Below are positions 50,892 to 60,053 of a stretch of 64,000 nucleotides of DNA, in pieces; the first letter of the stretch is position 1, and each line of letters begins with the position of its first letter. This stretch comes from Poriferisodalis sp965237655 (GTDB lineage Bacteria; Actinomycetota; Acidimicrobiia; Acidimicrobiales; Poriferisodalaceae), in assembly GCF_965237655.1 (NCBI RefSeq), contig NZ_CBDEGB010000002.1, forward strand, positions 186,001-250,000. The letters are read 5' to 3'. A program made the translations under genes and the position numbers. The notes under the pieces are model-generated. The model was given only the letters and a program-made list of their open reading frames with translations, was not told where the DNA came from and did no database searches.

Positions 50892-53386
50892 AGACCCACA
50901 AGTTCCAGCGCCTCGTCCACCCGCGACTCGTCTGCAGGTCGCGTCGGCACCACCATGTCGGCTAGCACGGCACGGATCGACGACCGCTCGGCTGCGACCT
51001 GAACGTTCTCGCGCACCGACAGGTCGCCGAACAACTCGAGCGACTGCCACGTCCGCGTCAGACCAAGTCGCGCTCGCTGGTGCGGCGCTTGGTGGGCCAG
51101 TTCCTGCCCGCTGAAGGTGATACGCCCTTGCGAAGGGACAAAACCTGTCAGTGCGTCGACCAAGGTCGTCTTGCCAGCGCCGTTCGGCCCGATCAGCCCC
51201 ACGATCTCGCCCTCACGGATACGCAGCGATGCCCCATCCACAGCCTTCAGACCGCTGAATCGAACCGTGAGGTCTTCGACGGTGAGCACCGTCGGTGCCG
51301 CATCGAAGCTCGACGGCCGCGCCGGCCGCTCGTCGTCTGCCACAACAGCGGGAGCGTCGACGAGGGTCGGGGCGGCGCCGGGGAGCTCAGCCGTGCTGCG
51401 GCCGCCTTCACGGACGGCCCTGACGGCACGCCTCGCGGAACGCATGGCCCTGAACTTCGCGAGGTTCTGGCGGTATGCACCGGCGACGCCTTCGGGGAAG
51501 AAGATCGCGGTCAGCACCAGTCCGATGCCAGCCAGGAACTGGTACCACCTCCCCAGCGATGCCGCACGGTCGGCCACGACGTAGCCGATGCCCAGGGGCG
51601 CAAAGATCCCGGCGATGATCGCCCCCGCAACACTGGTAATGCCGCACAGGTAGGCGAGCGCCAAGAAGCTCAGGCCGACCAGCACTGCGAAGCTCTCAGC
51701 AGACAGCTGGCCACGGCTGTAGCCGATGAACGCACCACCCACGCCGGCCAGGAACGAGGAAATCCCGAACGCCAGCAGCTTGGTCTTGGCAACGGAGATC
51801 CCGACCGAGGCGCCAGCGCGCTCGTTCGATCGCACTGCCAGGAATCGCCGTCCGGTGGCGCTGCGGGCAAGGTTTCCGACCACGACACTGCACACCGTCA
51901 CCACGATGAGCACGAGGATCCCGAATTCCAAACGGGCGAAGTTTCGCCCCTCGCGCACACCCAGGTTGATTCCGAACAAGGACGGATCCGAAATGGGGTT
52001 TCCGAACAAACCGGTGATGGAGGGATTGCGGAAGACGAACTCCTCGAGCGCGACGGCACCCGACAAGGTGACCACGGCTAGCTGTGCACCCCGGATGCGA
52101 AGGGCTGGAATCCCGACCAGAACACCGAAGACCGTCGCCATGAGAGCCGCCAGCAGCGGCGAGATGGGAAACGGTATGCCCATCGAGTCGCCCAGCTTGC
52201 TGAGCGCGAAGCCTGAAGCCCCGGCGATGGCAGCTTGGGCCAGCGAGATCTGCCCGACCAGACCCGTCAGCACCACCAGCGACAGCATGACGATCGTCAT
52301 GATCATGCTGGTGATGACGCCCAGCCGGTAACTGCCGTGGGTCACGACGGTCAACACGCCTGCCGCCAGCGCAACCAGCACGACCACTGACGGGCGCATC
52401 CGTGGCCGGACCACCTCCGGCAGGGGATCAGCCTCGACCGCACCTCGGGTCGGCAGCGAATGGCCCAAGCCGAACAGGGCGATCACGATGACCCCGAACG
52501 GCAGCGCATGGGACAGCCCGGTGATCGCCCAGTCCGGCCACCACGGGTTGGTGGTCTGGTACACGACGATCGACTGGAAGATGCCGAGGCCGAACGCGGC
52601 CGTCACCGTGATGGCGATGGACAACAACCGGCCGATGACCGCAGCGGCCAGCGCCGGCACGATGGCCAGCACGTAGGTCAAGGGATTCAAGGTCACAAGC
52701 GGCGACGTCAAGATGACGAGGAAGCCGACGACCGTGCTCGACAGCACCCAAGTCGAGCCGGCGAGGACCTGCGGCGAGTAGCGGGCGAGGCTGATGGCCC
52801 GCTCATTCTCGGTGGACGCCCTAGTGGCAAGGCCCAGGCGAGTGAACCGGAACCAGGCCCATGCCAACGCGGCAGTTACCAACACGACGGCGGTGAGCCA
52901 CAGGCGGTCGCGTGAAAAGTTGATGCCGGCGAAGCTCACGGGCTCGTTCGGCAGGATCGGGCTGACGATGCGAGCCGAGCTCGTGAAGTGCATCACGATC
53001 AAGGCCTGGATCACCAACAACACGCCGACCGACGCCACGACTCGCGCCAGGATCGGGGCGCGTCGCAGTGGCCGGAACACGAGAAAATGCACCATCAGGC
53101 CGACGAGGCTGCACGACAGCACCGCAAGCACGATCGCTGCCGGGAACGGCACCGTGCCCGAGCTGCCACCCAGGCTGACCCGGTGTCGAACGACGACGAC
53201 TGGCAGCACGAGGTCGCCTGTGCGGCTCAGCTCCTCGAAGACGTACGCCCCCCACATCCCCATCGCGCCGGTGGCGAAGTTGATGATGCCTGTGCCCCGG
53301 TATGTGATGACCACGCCCATCGACAACGCCGCGTAAATGCTGCCGAATCCCAGCCCGACGATTGCGAAGAGGAGGTACTGCTGCAC
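50546..53386 (-). CDS. Fused LivH-LivM-LivG branched-chain amino-acid ABC transporter protein
   Basis: 946 residues. Residues 1-295 are LivH (VITYRGTGIINFATGAMGMW), about 330-640 are LivM (GQISLAQAAIAGASGFALSK), and 697-946 are the LivG ATPase with Walker A GPNGAGKTT, signature NLPLGRQKLVGVARAL and Walker B VVLADEPAAG. Two permeases and one ATPase in one chain would fix stoichiometry. LivF and the binding protein LivK are encoded directly upstream. A copy of the ATPase end has been duplicated at 46173-46520. Confidence 0.92.
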   Translation of the reverse strand: MQQYLLFAIVGLGFGSIYAALSMGVVITYRGTGIINFATGAMGMWGAYVFEELSRTGDLVLPVVVVRHRVSLGGSSGTVPFPAAIVLAVLSCSLVGLMVHFLVFRPLRRAPILARVVASVGVLLVIQALIVMHFTSSARIVSPILPNEPVSFAGINFSRDRLWLTAVVLVTAALAWAWFRFTRLGLATRASTENERAISLARYSPQVLAGSTWVLSSTVVGFLVILTSPLVTLNPLTYVLAIVPALAAAVIGRLLSIAITVTAAFGLGIFQSIVVYQTTNPWWPDWAITGLSHALPFGVIVIALFGLGHSLPTRGAVEADPLPEVVRPRMRPSVVVLVALAAGVLTVVTHGSYRLGVITSMIMTIVMLSLVVLTGLVGQISLAQAAIAGASGFALSKLGDSMGIPFPISPLLAALMATVFGVLVGIPALRIRGAQLAVVTLSGAVALEEFVFRNPSITGLFGNPISDPSLFGINLGVREGRNFARLEFGILVLIVVTVCSVVVGNLARSATGRRFLAVRSNERAGASVGISVAKTKLLAFGISSFLAGVGGAFIGYSRGQLSAESFAVLVGLSFLALAYLCGITSVAGAIIAGIFAPLGIGYVVADRAASLGRWYQFLAGIGLVLTAIFFPEGVAGAYRQNLAKFRAMRSARRAVRAVREGGRSTAELPGAAPTLVDAPAVVADDERPARPSSFDAAPTVLTVEDLTVRFSGLKAVDGASLRIREGEIVGLIGPNGAGKTTLVDALTGFVPSQGRITFSGQELAHQAPHQRARLGLTRTWQSLELFGDLSVRENVQVAAERSSIRAVLADMVVPTRPADESRVDEALELVGLVGDAEARPQNLPLGRQKLVGVARALAPGPRVVLADEPAAGLTNTESRALGRRLTDVASGGVSILLIDHDMGLVLEVCDYIYVLEFGRIIAEGTPAEIRVNEAVVDAYLGSGAHA

Positions 53387-53444
53387 TTCAGTCGGGCCGA
53401 CCCCTCATGTCTGATTGCTCTGCGTGTCTCAGGGCGTCTCGCGT

Positions 53445-54842
53445 CTAGAGGCCGCTGTAGGAATAGGCGTCGAAGAATCCACCGCCGATCGGCACCCGAC
53501 CCACCGTTCCGTCATCGCGTTCCTGGATCTGCCAGACCATGATCTCCGACGTGCAGTGCGAGGACTCCGCTGGCCATGGCGCTTGGCCGCAACGCAGGTT
53601 GGGACCGAACCAGCCGGGTGTCTCGCCTGCATTGTCAAAGGCCGCAATGACCGATTCGGCCGTGATCGGTCCTTCGATGGTCTCCAGGATGAACTCCAGT
53701 TCGCGCCACGCCGAGTACGGGGCCACAGCGAAGCCGTCGATCATGTTCGCGTAACCCGCGGCTGTCATGTCCTCCCTGAAGGCCTCGAGACGCTCCGCGA
53801 TCTCGGGCGGTGCGAACTGTTGGATCGACGGAATCCACTGGTCGCCCTGGGTGTAGGTGCCCAGTGCGGCCGGGCCCAACAGGTTGATGTAGACGGTGCA
53901 TGAGCCGGCGAAGATCGGCTTGTCGAAGCCGCTCGCGGCAGCTGATCCGACCATGCCGATACAGCCGAACTCGTCCAGCTGGCCCATGAGTCCTTCGACG
54001 CCCGCTGTCTGCGCCGCCGCGATTGCGGCGGTCCAGTCAGGTGCTGAGGAATCGACCACGATGCGCTCCATCTCGATCCCGTTGTGTTCGAGGACGGGCC
54101 CGATGATGTTGTCCAGGAAGTCCAAGCCGACGGGCGAGTCCTGGGTGATCACGCCGATGTGGTCGATGCCCAGATCCTTGAACGTCTTGGCCGGGCCCAC
54201 GGCGTAGGCCCCGAATGCCGCGTGCAGCAGGAACGCGCCAGGACTGTTTCTCTCGGTGGGGCCCCACGAGTTTGACGAGACATAGGGGATGCCGGCGTCG
54301 AGCCACAGGTGGATCGCAGCCTCTGAGGCCAGCTCGACCCCCATGTAGGCCAAGACAATGTCTTCCTCAATGAGCTTCACGGCGCAGTTGATGGCACCTT
54401 CGGGCGTGCCGTCGGTGAGGCAGACGACCGGCTCGATCATCGCTCCGTGGATCCCGCCTGAAGCATTGATGACCCCGATCGCGACCTCGCCACCGACGCG
54501 CAGCTCCGGCAGGGAGATGGCACCTCCCTCGGTGTTGACGTAGCCGACCCGGATGACCTCGCCGGTGCGGTCGATGACGGGCGTGTCGTCAGCTATGTCA
54601 TCGTCGCCGTCACCTGGCGCGTCGCCAGTTGCCGTGTCGTCAACGTCAGCCCCGTTATCGGTCGTGACGACGGTGTCCGTCGTGTCACCGGCATCGTCGG
54701 GTGCAGTGGTGGCCGCAGGTTGGTCAGCGTCACCGTCGCCGTAGCCGCCACATGCGGCGCCGGCGAGGCCGAAGGCGAAGAGCAGTGGGAGCAGTCGAGA
54801 CAGTCGAGACAGTCGAGACAGTCGAGACAGTCGAGATGTCAT
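53445..54842 (-). CDS. Branched-chain amino-acid ABC transporter substrate-binding lipoprotein (LivK/Peripl_BP_6)
   Basis: 465 residues from MTSRLSRLSRL. The signal region is a tandem 9-bp repeat encoding SRL five times, then a hydrophobic core and the lipobox AGAAC. A Thr/Asp linker precedes the type I periplasmic-binding fold (IRVGYVNTEGGAISLPELRV, GGIHGAMIEPVVCLTDGTPE). It lies between livF and livHMG, 13 bases after livF. The ligand may be another small molecule, since this family is broad. Confidence 0.92.
   Translation of the reverse strand: MTSRLSRLSRLSRLSRLLPLLFAFGLAGAACGGYGDGDADQPAATTAPDDAGDTTDTVVTTDNGADVDDTATGDAPGDGDDDIADDTPVIDRTGEVIRVGYVNTEGGAISLPELRVGGEVAIGVINASGGIHGAMIEPVVCLTDGTPEGAINCAVKLIEEDIVLAYMGVELASEAAIHLWLDAGIPYVSSNSWGPTERNSPGAFLLHAAFGAYAVGPAKTFKDLGIDHIGVITQDSPVGLDFLDNIIGPVLEHNGIEMERIVVDSSAPDWTAAIAAAQTAGVEGLMGQLDEFGCIGMVGSAAASGFDKPIFAGSCTVYINLLGPAALGTYTQGDQWIPSIQQFAPPEIAERLEAFREDMTAAGYANMIDGFAVAPYSAWRELEFILETIEGPITAESVIAAFDNAGETPGWFGPNLRCGQAPWPAESSHCTSEIMVWQIQERDDGTVGRVPIGGGFFDAYSYSGL
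54794..54837. repeat. 9-bp tandem repeat, about five units, in the livK signal peptide
   Basis: Repeats of GTCGAGACA encode (SRL)n. A change in unit number would alter the positively charged n-region without frameshift, a possible tuning of export. Confidence 0.85.
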
Positions 54843-54855
54843 GAGGTCCTCGACG

Positions 54856-55620
54856 CTACTCGTGGTCGAGTGTGCGCTCGCCGAGATAGCTGGCCTCGAG
54901 CACTTCGGGCCGTTGCGCCAATTCGTCGGCAGTGCCTGACAGCGCCAGCTCGCCATGATTGAGCACGTACGCCCGGTCGGTGATGGCCAGCGCAGCATGC
55001 ACGTGCTGCTCCACGAGCAGCACCGCTGTGCCCGTCTCGTCGGCAATGCGTCGCACCGCCGGAATCAGCCGCTCCACAATGTTCGGGGCGAGGCCCAGGC
55101 TCATCTCGTCCACCATCAAGAGCTTCGGATCGGCGATGAGCTTGCAGCCCAGTGCCAGCATCTGCTGCTCGCCGCCTGAGAGCAGGCCTGTCCGGCGGTC
55201 CAGGAGTGGGTCCAGGGCAGGGAACCAGCCGATGATGTCGGCTTCGGTGACTTCGCTGCGACGGTGGCGGTGCAGGCGCAGGTTCTCCGCCACGCTGAGC
55301 TGGAAGAAGATACCGCGATCCTCGGGCAGCAACGCGGCGCCCCTGCGGGCCACCTGATGTGCGCTGGCACCGTCGAGAGGTATGCCGAGCACATCGATCT
55401 CGCCGTCGATGGGCTTCAAGACCCCTGCGATGGTCAACAGCGTGGTCGTCTTGCCGGCACCGTTGGGTCCCAGAAGCGCCACCACTTCGCCGGGATGGAC
55501 GTGCAGGGACAGGTCACGCACGGCCGGCACGCCGCCCCAACCGGCAACCAGGTTCCGTACGTCCAGCGCCGGCGCCGTAGCGGCGCTGCCGTTCTGGGTC
55601 GGGGCTTCCCCTGGGTTCAT
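54856..55620 (-). CDS. livF: LivF-type ABC transporter ATPase
   Basis: 254 residues. Walker A GPNGAGKTTTLLTIAGVL, Q-loop PEDRGIFFQLSVAENL, signature LLSGGEQQMLALGCKL, Walker B LLMVDEMSLGLAP and switch His (VLLVEQHVHAAL) are all intact. It follows a livG remnant and precedes livK, so the ancestral operon was probably livG-livF-livK-livHMG. It would pair with the LivG part of the fused protein as the heterodimeric ATPase. Confidence 0.93.
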   Translation of the reverse strand: MNPGEAPTQNGSAATAPALDVRNLVAGWGGVPAVRDLSLHVHPGEVVALLGPNGAGKTTTLLTIAGVLKPIDGEIDVLGIPLDGASAHQVARRGAALLPEDRGIFFQLSVAENLRLHRHRRSEVTEADIIGWFPALDPLLDRRTGLLSGGEQQMLALGCKLIADPKLLMVDEMSLGLAPNIVERLIPAVRRIADETGTAVLLVEQHVHAALAITDRAYVLNHGELALSGTADELAQRPEVLEASYLGERTLDHE

Positions 55621-55664
55621 GCGATCGGGCTCATGCGATCGGGCTCATGTGATCGGGCTCATGT
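55618..55664. repeat. 14-bp tandem repeat, three units, upstream of livF
   Basis: TCATGCGATCGGGC occurs three times, the third with one change, across the livF start and the preceding spacer. Each unit contains CAT on this strand, giving several alternative ATG codons. Confidence 0.8.
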
Positions 55665-55745
55665 GTGGACCTCGGAACCAAGGTAGGCGTCGATGACGGC
55701 CTCGTTCGCACGAATGTCGGATGGGGTGCCCTCGGTGATCTCGGA
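55659..55745 (-). pseudogene. Third livG remnant: last ~28 codons only
   Basis: Reads EITEGTPSDIRANEAVIDAY, then LGSEVHT and stop, corresponding to IIAEGTPAEIRVNEAVVDAY at the end of the fused LivHMG. It is more diverged than the 348-bp duplicate, so it is the stump of a separate ancient livG that once preceded livF. Confidence 0.8.
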
Positions 55746-55844
55746 TGGCGCAAACTCGGCCGATCCTGTGTCGCACCACGCTTGACTGTCGTTGGTGCCT
55801 GCAGCCTTGCGCTGCCATGGTGAAAGAGTCAGGCGAGCGCGGAC

Positions 55845-56501
55845 ATGACAGCCATGATGGCTGTTCGCATGCTGGGTGCCCACGACCACGACTGGTTCCG
55901 GGGCGTCTATTCCGAGACGTACCGGCCGTTGCTCGCGTACGCGCGTCGCCGGGTGGACCACGCAACCGCCGACGAGGTCGTCGCCGATACGTTCTTCACA
56001 GCGTGGCGCCGGCGCGACGACGTTCCCGACGGCTCCGAACGGCTGTGGCTGTTCGGTGTGGCCCGCAACATGATCCGCAACGCCGCACGCTCGAACTGGC
56101 GGCGCCAGGCAGCGCACGATCGGCTGCGCATAGCGAATCCTCCCGAGGCGATCGACAATGTCGCCGATGCAGCTGACGACCGTTCGACAATGCTGCGAAC
56201 GGCATTGGGTTCCCTGTCCGAGGCCGATCGCGAAGTGCTCATGCTCGTGGCGTGGGAGGAACTCAGCCATGCCGAGATCGGACAGGTTCTGGGCATCTCG
56301 GCCAACGCCTCGGCGATCCGTGTCCACCGGGCTCGCAAACGGCTCGCGGCGCGCCTTGAGCACCTCGAGCATCTCGACCACTCAGAGGCGGGCGAATCGA
56401 ACGCGAAAGAGCTGCGCCGACACGGACAGGCAGCAAGAGAACGGCCCGATGAGCATCAGCCAGAGCGGCCCGACGACGATTCGGCAAGGAAGGCGCAATG
56501 A
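55845..56501 (+). CDS. ECF-type RNA polymerase sigma factor
   Basis: 218 residues. Region 2 (SETYRPLLAYARRRVDHATA, DEVVADTFFTAWRRRDDVPD, LWLFGVARNMIRNAARS) and region 4 (LGSLSEADREVLMLVAWEEL, SHAEIGQVLGISANASAIRV) are complete. The tail after residue 175 is low-complexity and charged. It overlaps the next gene by four bases, the usual sigma/anti-sigma arrangement. Several ATG codons near the start make the exact N-terminus uncertain. Confidence 0.9.
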   Translation: MTAMMAVRMLGAHDHDWFRGVYSETYRPLLAYARRRVDHATADEVVADTFFTAWRRRDDVPDGSERLWLFGVARNMIRNAARSNWRRQAAHDRLRIANPPEAIDNVADAADDRSTMLRTALGSLSEADREVLMLVAWEELSHAEIGQVLGISANASAIRVHRARKRLAARLEHLEHLDHSEAGESNAKELRRHGQAARERPDEHQPERPDDDSARKAQ

Positions 56502-57460
56502 CCGGCACCGATATCCACGACGATCTGCTCGATGAGCTGCGCCGAGCCAACCCGGTCAACGTCGATTCGCTCGCATCGGCGACCGAACCGGATCCGGCGC
56601 GGACGCTGGAGAGAATCCTGGCGGACACCGGAGACGCACCACCGCCCGTTCGAGCGCTTCGCAGCGCGTCCCCATTCGGTCCACACGCTCATCCGCGGTG
56701 GATCAACGCCGCTGCTGCAGCCGTCGTGATCTCACTCGTAGCAGCGGCGACGATCGTCGCCTACGACACTGGCACCGGCCGCGACGCGACTGCTGCGGTG
56801 CACCAGGCCGTCGAGACCACGATCCAGGTGAGCGACTCAGCCACCTCGCAGACGACGGTCACGTTCGACTTCGACGACTTCGCTGAGCCATGGGAATTGA
56901 CCATCGAGGCGACGTCTTCGGGCGGGAACTTCCAGTATCGGATGACACCTGGACCGGCGATGCCAGAAATGGGCATCCCACAGATGGACTCCTACACCGA
57001 GGTCATCGTCGACGGTCAGGCGTACCGCTCGGCTGCGGAGGGACCATGGGAGGGTCCGGTTCCGGTCGCATGGGAGCCAGATGCTCCGGGCCCCGGCGGA
57101 CCTATCCAGTCCAACCTGACGTTCGGCGTCGCGATCGACGACCTCGGAGGTCTCTACGACTTCTCTGAAGTGGGCAACGAGGACCTCGACGGGATCGCAG
57201 TGGCGCACTACCGCACCCACACCACGCCTGCCGGCGCAGGGGCCGGCTTCCACATGTCGCTCGGCATGTTCATGATGATGACGAGCCAGGCGCCAGCCAC
57301 CCAGCCAGACAGCATCCAGCTCGACGTCTGGGTCGACGGTGACGATCTCATCCGACGGGTGAGCTACAGCGCCACCATCGACGGCACCGGAACCTTCAGG
57401 GTCGCCACGGACTGGGCCGATTTCGGCGACGCCCCACCGATCACTGCGCCCACGAACTGA
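56498..57460 (+). CDS. Single-pass membrane protein coupled to the sigma factor (putative anti-sigma or signal protein)
   Basis: 320 residues. Residues 1-65 are cytoplasmic (DIHDDLLDELRRANPVNVDS) without an obvious HxxxCxxC zinc motif. One helix (WINAAAAAVVISLVAAATIV) follows, then an extracellular domain of about 230 residues with LppX/LprG-like strands (YTEVIVDGQAYRSAAEGPWE, DLDGIAVAHYRTHTTP, VWVDGDDLIRRVSYSATIDG). Such a fold often binds lipids. Position strongly suggests control of the ECF factor's activity from outside, but this is inference. Confidence 0.75.
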   Translation: MTGTDIHDDLLDELRRANPVNVDSLASATEPDPARTLERILADTGDAPPPVRALRSASPFGPHAHPRWINAAAAAVVISLVAAATIVAYDTGTGRDATAAVHQAVETTIQVSDSATSQTTVTFDFDDFAEPWELTIEATSSGGNFQYRMTPGPAMPEMGIPQMDSYTEVIVDGQAYRSAAEGPWEGPVPVAWEPDAPGPGGPIQSNLTFGVAIDDLGGLYDFSEVGNEDLDGIAVAHYRTHTTPAGAGAGFHMSLGMFMMMTSQAPATQPDSIQLDVWVDGDDLIRRVSYSATIDGTGTFRVATDWADFGDAPPITAPTN

Positions 57461-57592
57461 GCCCCGCCATCGTCACGTGCCGGCCGCCGCCGATTGAGCG
57501 CACACCCGGCTTGGGCGACCCCTGGTCTCGACTGCAATGATGAACCCCTGACGTGCTGGCCCAGCGGGCTGGCACCGCAAGGGGGGCAGTTC

Positions 57593-58744
57593 ATGGAGAT
57601 TCACGGGACGTGCAAAGAGGGCTTCGAGGCAGTTCGTGACGCCTTCGAGCAGAACTTCGCCGAAGATCTTGAAGTTGGTGCAGCAGCGGCGGTGACCGTT
57701 GACGGCGAGTCCGTCGTTGACATCTGGGCCGGTGACGCCGGCCCCAACGGCGAGCCGTGGGAGCGGGACACAATCGTCAACGTGTACTCCACCACCAAGA
57801 CCATGGCGGCGACCTGCATGCTCGCCCTGGCAGATCGGGGCGAACTCGATTTCGACGCTCCCGTGTGCCAGTACTGGCCCGAATTTGCCCAGAACGGCAA
57901 AGAGGGTGTGCTGGTCCGCCACGTCATGTCGCACACCGCGGGGCTGCCCGGCTACGTACCACCGGTGACGGCTGCCGACCTGTACGACCTCGACGCCATT
58001 GCCGAGTGCCTCGCAGCCCAGGAACTCTGGTGGGAGCCGGGCACCAAGTCCGGCTATCACGCTGTCACCCAAGGCAACCTCGAAGGCGAGATCTTGTACC
58101 GCATCACCGGCGAGCGCATGGCTGACTGGTTCCGCGACGAGATCGCCGAGCCGCTGGGTGCTGACTTCCACATGAGCCTGCCCGCCTCTGAGGATCACCG
58201 GATGGGGGAGTTGCTTCCGCCAGAGGTCCTGTCTGAGGGACTGGAGATCAACGGGGTGAAGGTTGAGCTGGACTCGATCTGCGCACGCACGCTGATGAGC
58301 TGCCTGCTTGACGCCACCGAGCCTCGGACTCGGGAGTGGCGTGCTGCCGAGATCCCGGCCGCGGGTGGCATCGGCAATGCCCGCTCCATTGCACGGATCC
58401 ACTCGATGCTGGCCTGCGGAGGCGAAGTTGACGGGGTTCGGATCATGTCCGAGGCGGGGGCGCGTAAGGGCCTCGAGGAGCAGATCGACAACGTCGACGA
58501 CGTGCTGTACATGCGGTTGCGACACGGCATCGGCTTCGCCCGCGAGCTCGAAGGCTGGGTGAGCAGCCCGAACCCGAACCACATGTTCTGGGGCGGCTGG
58601 GGCGGCTCGGTCGCCGTCGTCGATTTCGACGTGCGGGCGTCGGTGTCCTATGTGATGAACAAGATGGACGCCGCCATCACCGGCGACCCCCGCGGCGGCC
58701 GCATCGTGGACTCGGCCTTCGCCAGCATCGCGGCCGCCGGCTGA
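57593..58744 (+). CDS. Serine hydrolase, class C beta-lactamase/esterase fold
   Basis: 383 residues from MEIHGTCKEG, with GGGGGG upstream. S66-T-T-K69 is the catalytic SxxK pair, Y155 in SGYHAVTQGNLEGEI is the Tyr general base, and HMFWGGWGGS is the third motif. The YHAVT form is typical of EstB-like carboxylesterases rather than true beta-lactamases. No signal peptide, so cytoplasmic. Confidence 0.88.
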   Translation: MEIHGTCKEGFEAVRDAFEQNFAEDLEVGAAAAVTVDGESVVDIWAGDAGPNGEPWERDTIVNVYSTTKTMAATCMLALADRGELDFDAPVCQYWPEFAQNGKEGVLVRHVMSHTAGLPGYVPPVTAADLYDLDAIAECLAAQELWWEPGTKSGYHAVTQGNLEGEILYRITGERMADWFRDEIAEPLGADFHMSLPASEDHRMGELLPPEVLSEGLEINGVKVELDSICARTLMSCLLDATEPRTREWRAAEIPAAGGIGNARSIARIHSMLACGGEVDGVRIMSEAGARKGLEEQIDNVDDVLYMRLRHGIGFARELEGWVSSPNPNHMFWGGWGGSVAVVDFDVRASVSYVMNKMDAAITGDPRGGRIVDSAFASIAAAG

Positions 58745-58789
58745 TCAGCCCAACGGCCCACAACCTCCAAGAAGACACAGGGAATCGCC

Positions 58790-60043
58790 ATGCGCTTCAG
58801 CATCTTCTACGAGCATCAATTGCCGCGCCCGTGGGATGACGGCGCTGAGGCACGGGTAGTCCACGAGGCCCTCGAACAGGTGCAGCTCGCCGACAAGCTC
58901 GGCTTCAACACGGTGTGGGAGGTGGAGCACCACTTCTTGGAGGAGTACTCGCACTCATCGGCACCCGAAGTGTTCTTGGCCGCGTGCGCCGCGACCACGC
59001 AGAACATCCATATCGGCCACGGCATCGTGCCGGTGCTGCCTGGCTACAACCATCCCGCAAGGGTTGCCGAGCGCATCTCGACGCTGGACATCATCTCGAA
59101 TGGTCGAGTCGAGTTCGGCACCGGGGAGACGTCGAGCGACATGGAGCTGTTGGGCTTCGAGATCGAGCGGGCCGACAAGCGCTCGATGTGGGAAGAGGCG
59201 ATCGCCGAGATCGCCAAGATGATGTCGCAGGCGCCGTACGAGGGGCACACCGGCAAGTACTTTTCCATGCCGGCCCGCAATGTGGTGCCCAAGCCCGTGC
59301 AGCGGCCGCACCCGCCGATCTGGGTGGCGTGCAGCCAGCGCGACACGATCCTCATGGCGGGCAGTCGGGGCATCGGGGCGTTGAGCTTCGCGTTCATCAA
59401 TCCCGACGAGGCCCGCCAATGGGTCGCCGACTACTACGCAGCGTTCGAGGCCTGTACCGACCCGATCGGTCTGGCGCCGAACCCGAACATCGCGGTGGCG
59501 ACGGGCTTCATGTGCCACCAGGACGAGCAGACGGCACTCGACCGGGGTCTCGACGGCTTTCACTTCTTCGCCTACTCGCTGCTGCACTACTACCAATTCG
59601 GCACCCACACGCCCGGCGGCACCGACATCTGGACCGAGTTCGAGCAGAACCGTGCCGAGATGGGCTTCGAGAAGCTCAACGCACAGGTTGACGAAGCTCG
59701 GGCCGAAGACGGCACGGGCATCGAGGAGGGCGGGCTGGACTCGCTGCGGGGCTGCATTGGCACGCCCGGCCAGATCCGCGACTTCGTGCGCGCCTACGAA
59801 GACGCCGGGGTGGATGAGCTGATCTTCGTGAGCCAGGCGGGCCGGAACCGCCACGAGGACATTTGCGAGTCAATGGAGCTGTTCGCCCGGGAAGTCATGC
59901 CCGAGTTCGCTGAGCGTGCTCCAGAGCGCGAGGCCAGAAAGCGTGAGCGCTACGCGGAGACCATCGAGCGGCTCCAGAACTTCCACAACATCGACTTGGC
60001 CCCGCGCCTGGAGCTGGCAATCCCCGCCAACCCCAGCGTCTAG
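58790..60043 (+). CDS. LLM class flavin-dependent oxidoreductase
   Basis: 417 residues, 45 bases after the hydrolase and likely co-transcribed. Signatures: FYEHQLPRPWDDGAEARVVH, FNTVWEVEHHFLEEYSHSSA, GHGIVPVLPGYNHPARVAER, GRVEFGTGETSSDMELLGFE and PNPNIAVATGFMCHQDEQTA. Longer than the enzyme at 18578-19636, with an extra C-terminal helix region. Probably F420 or FMN dependent. Confidence 0.9.
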   Translation: MRFSIFYEHQLPRPWDDGAEARVVHEALEQVQLADKLGFNTVWEVEHHFLEEYSHSSAPEVFLAACAATTQNIHIGHGIVPVLPGYNHPARVAERISTLDIISNGRVEFGTGETSSDMELLGFEIERADKRSMWEEAIAEIAKMMSQAPYEGHTGKYFSMPARNVVPKPVQRPHPPIWVACSQRDTILMAGSRGIGALSFAFINPDEARQWVADYYAAFEACTDPIGLAPNPNIAVATGFMCHQDEQTALDRGLDGFHFFAYSLLHYYQFGTHTPGGTDIWTEFEQNRAEMGFEKLNAQVDEARAEDGTGIEEGGLDSLRGCIGTPGQIRDFVRAYEDAGVDELIFVSQAGRNRHEDICESMELFAREVMPEFAERAPEREARKRERYAETIERLQNFHNIDLAPRLELAIPANPSV

Positions 60044-60053
60044 ACCTCCAAGT

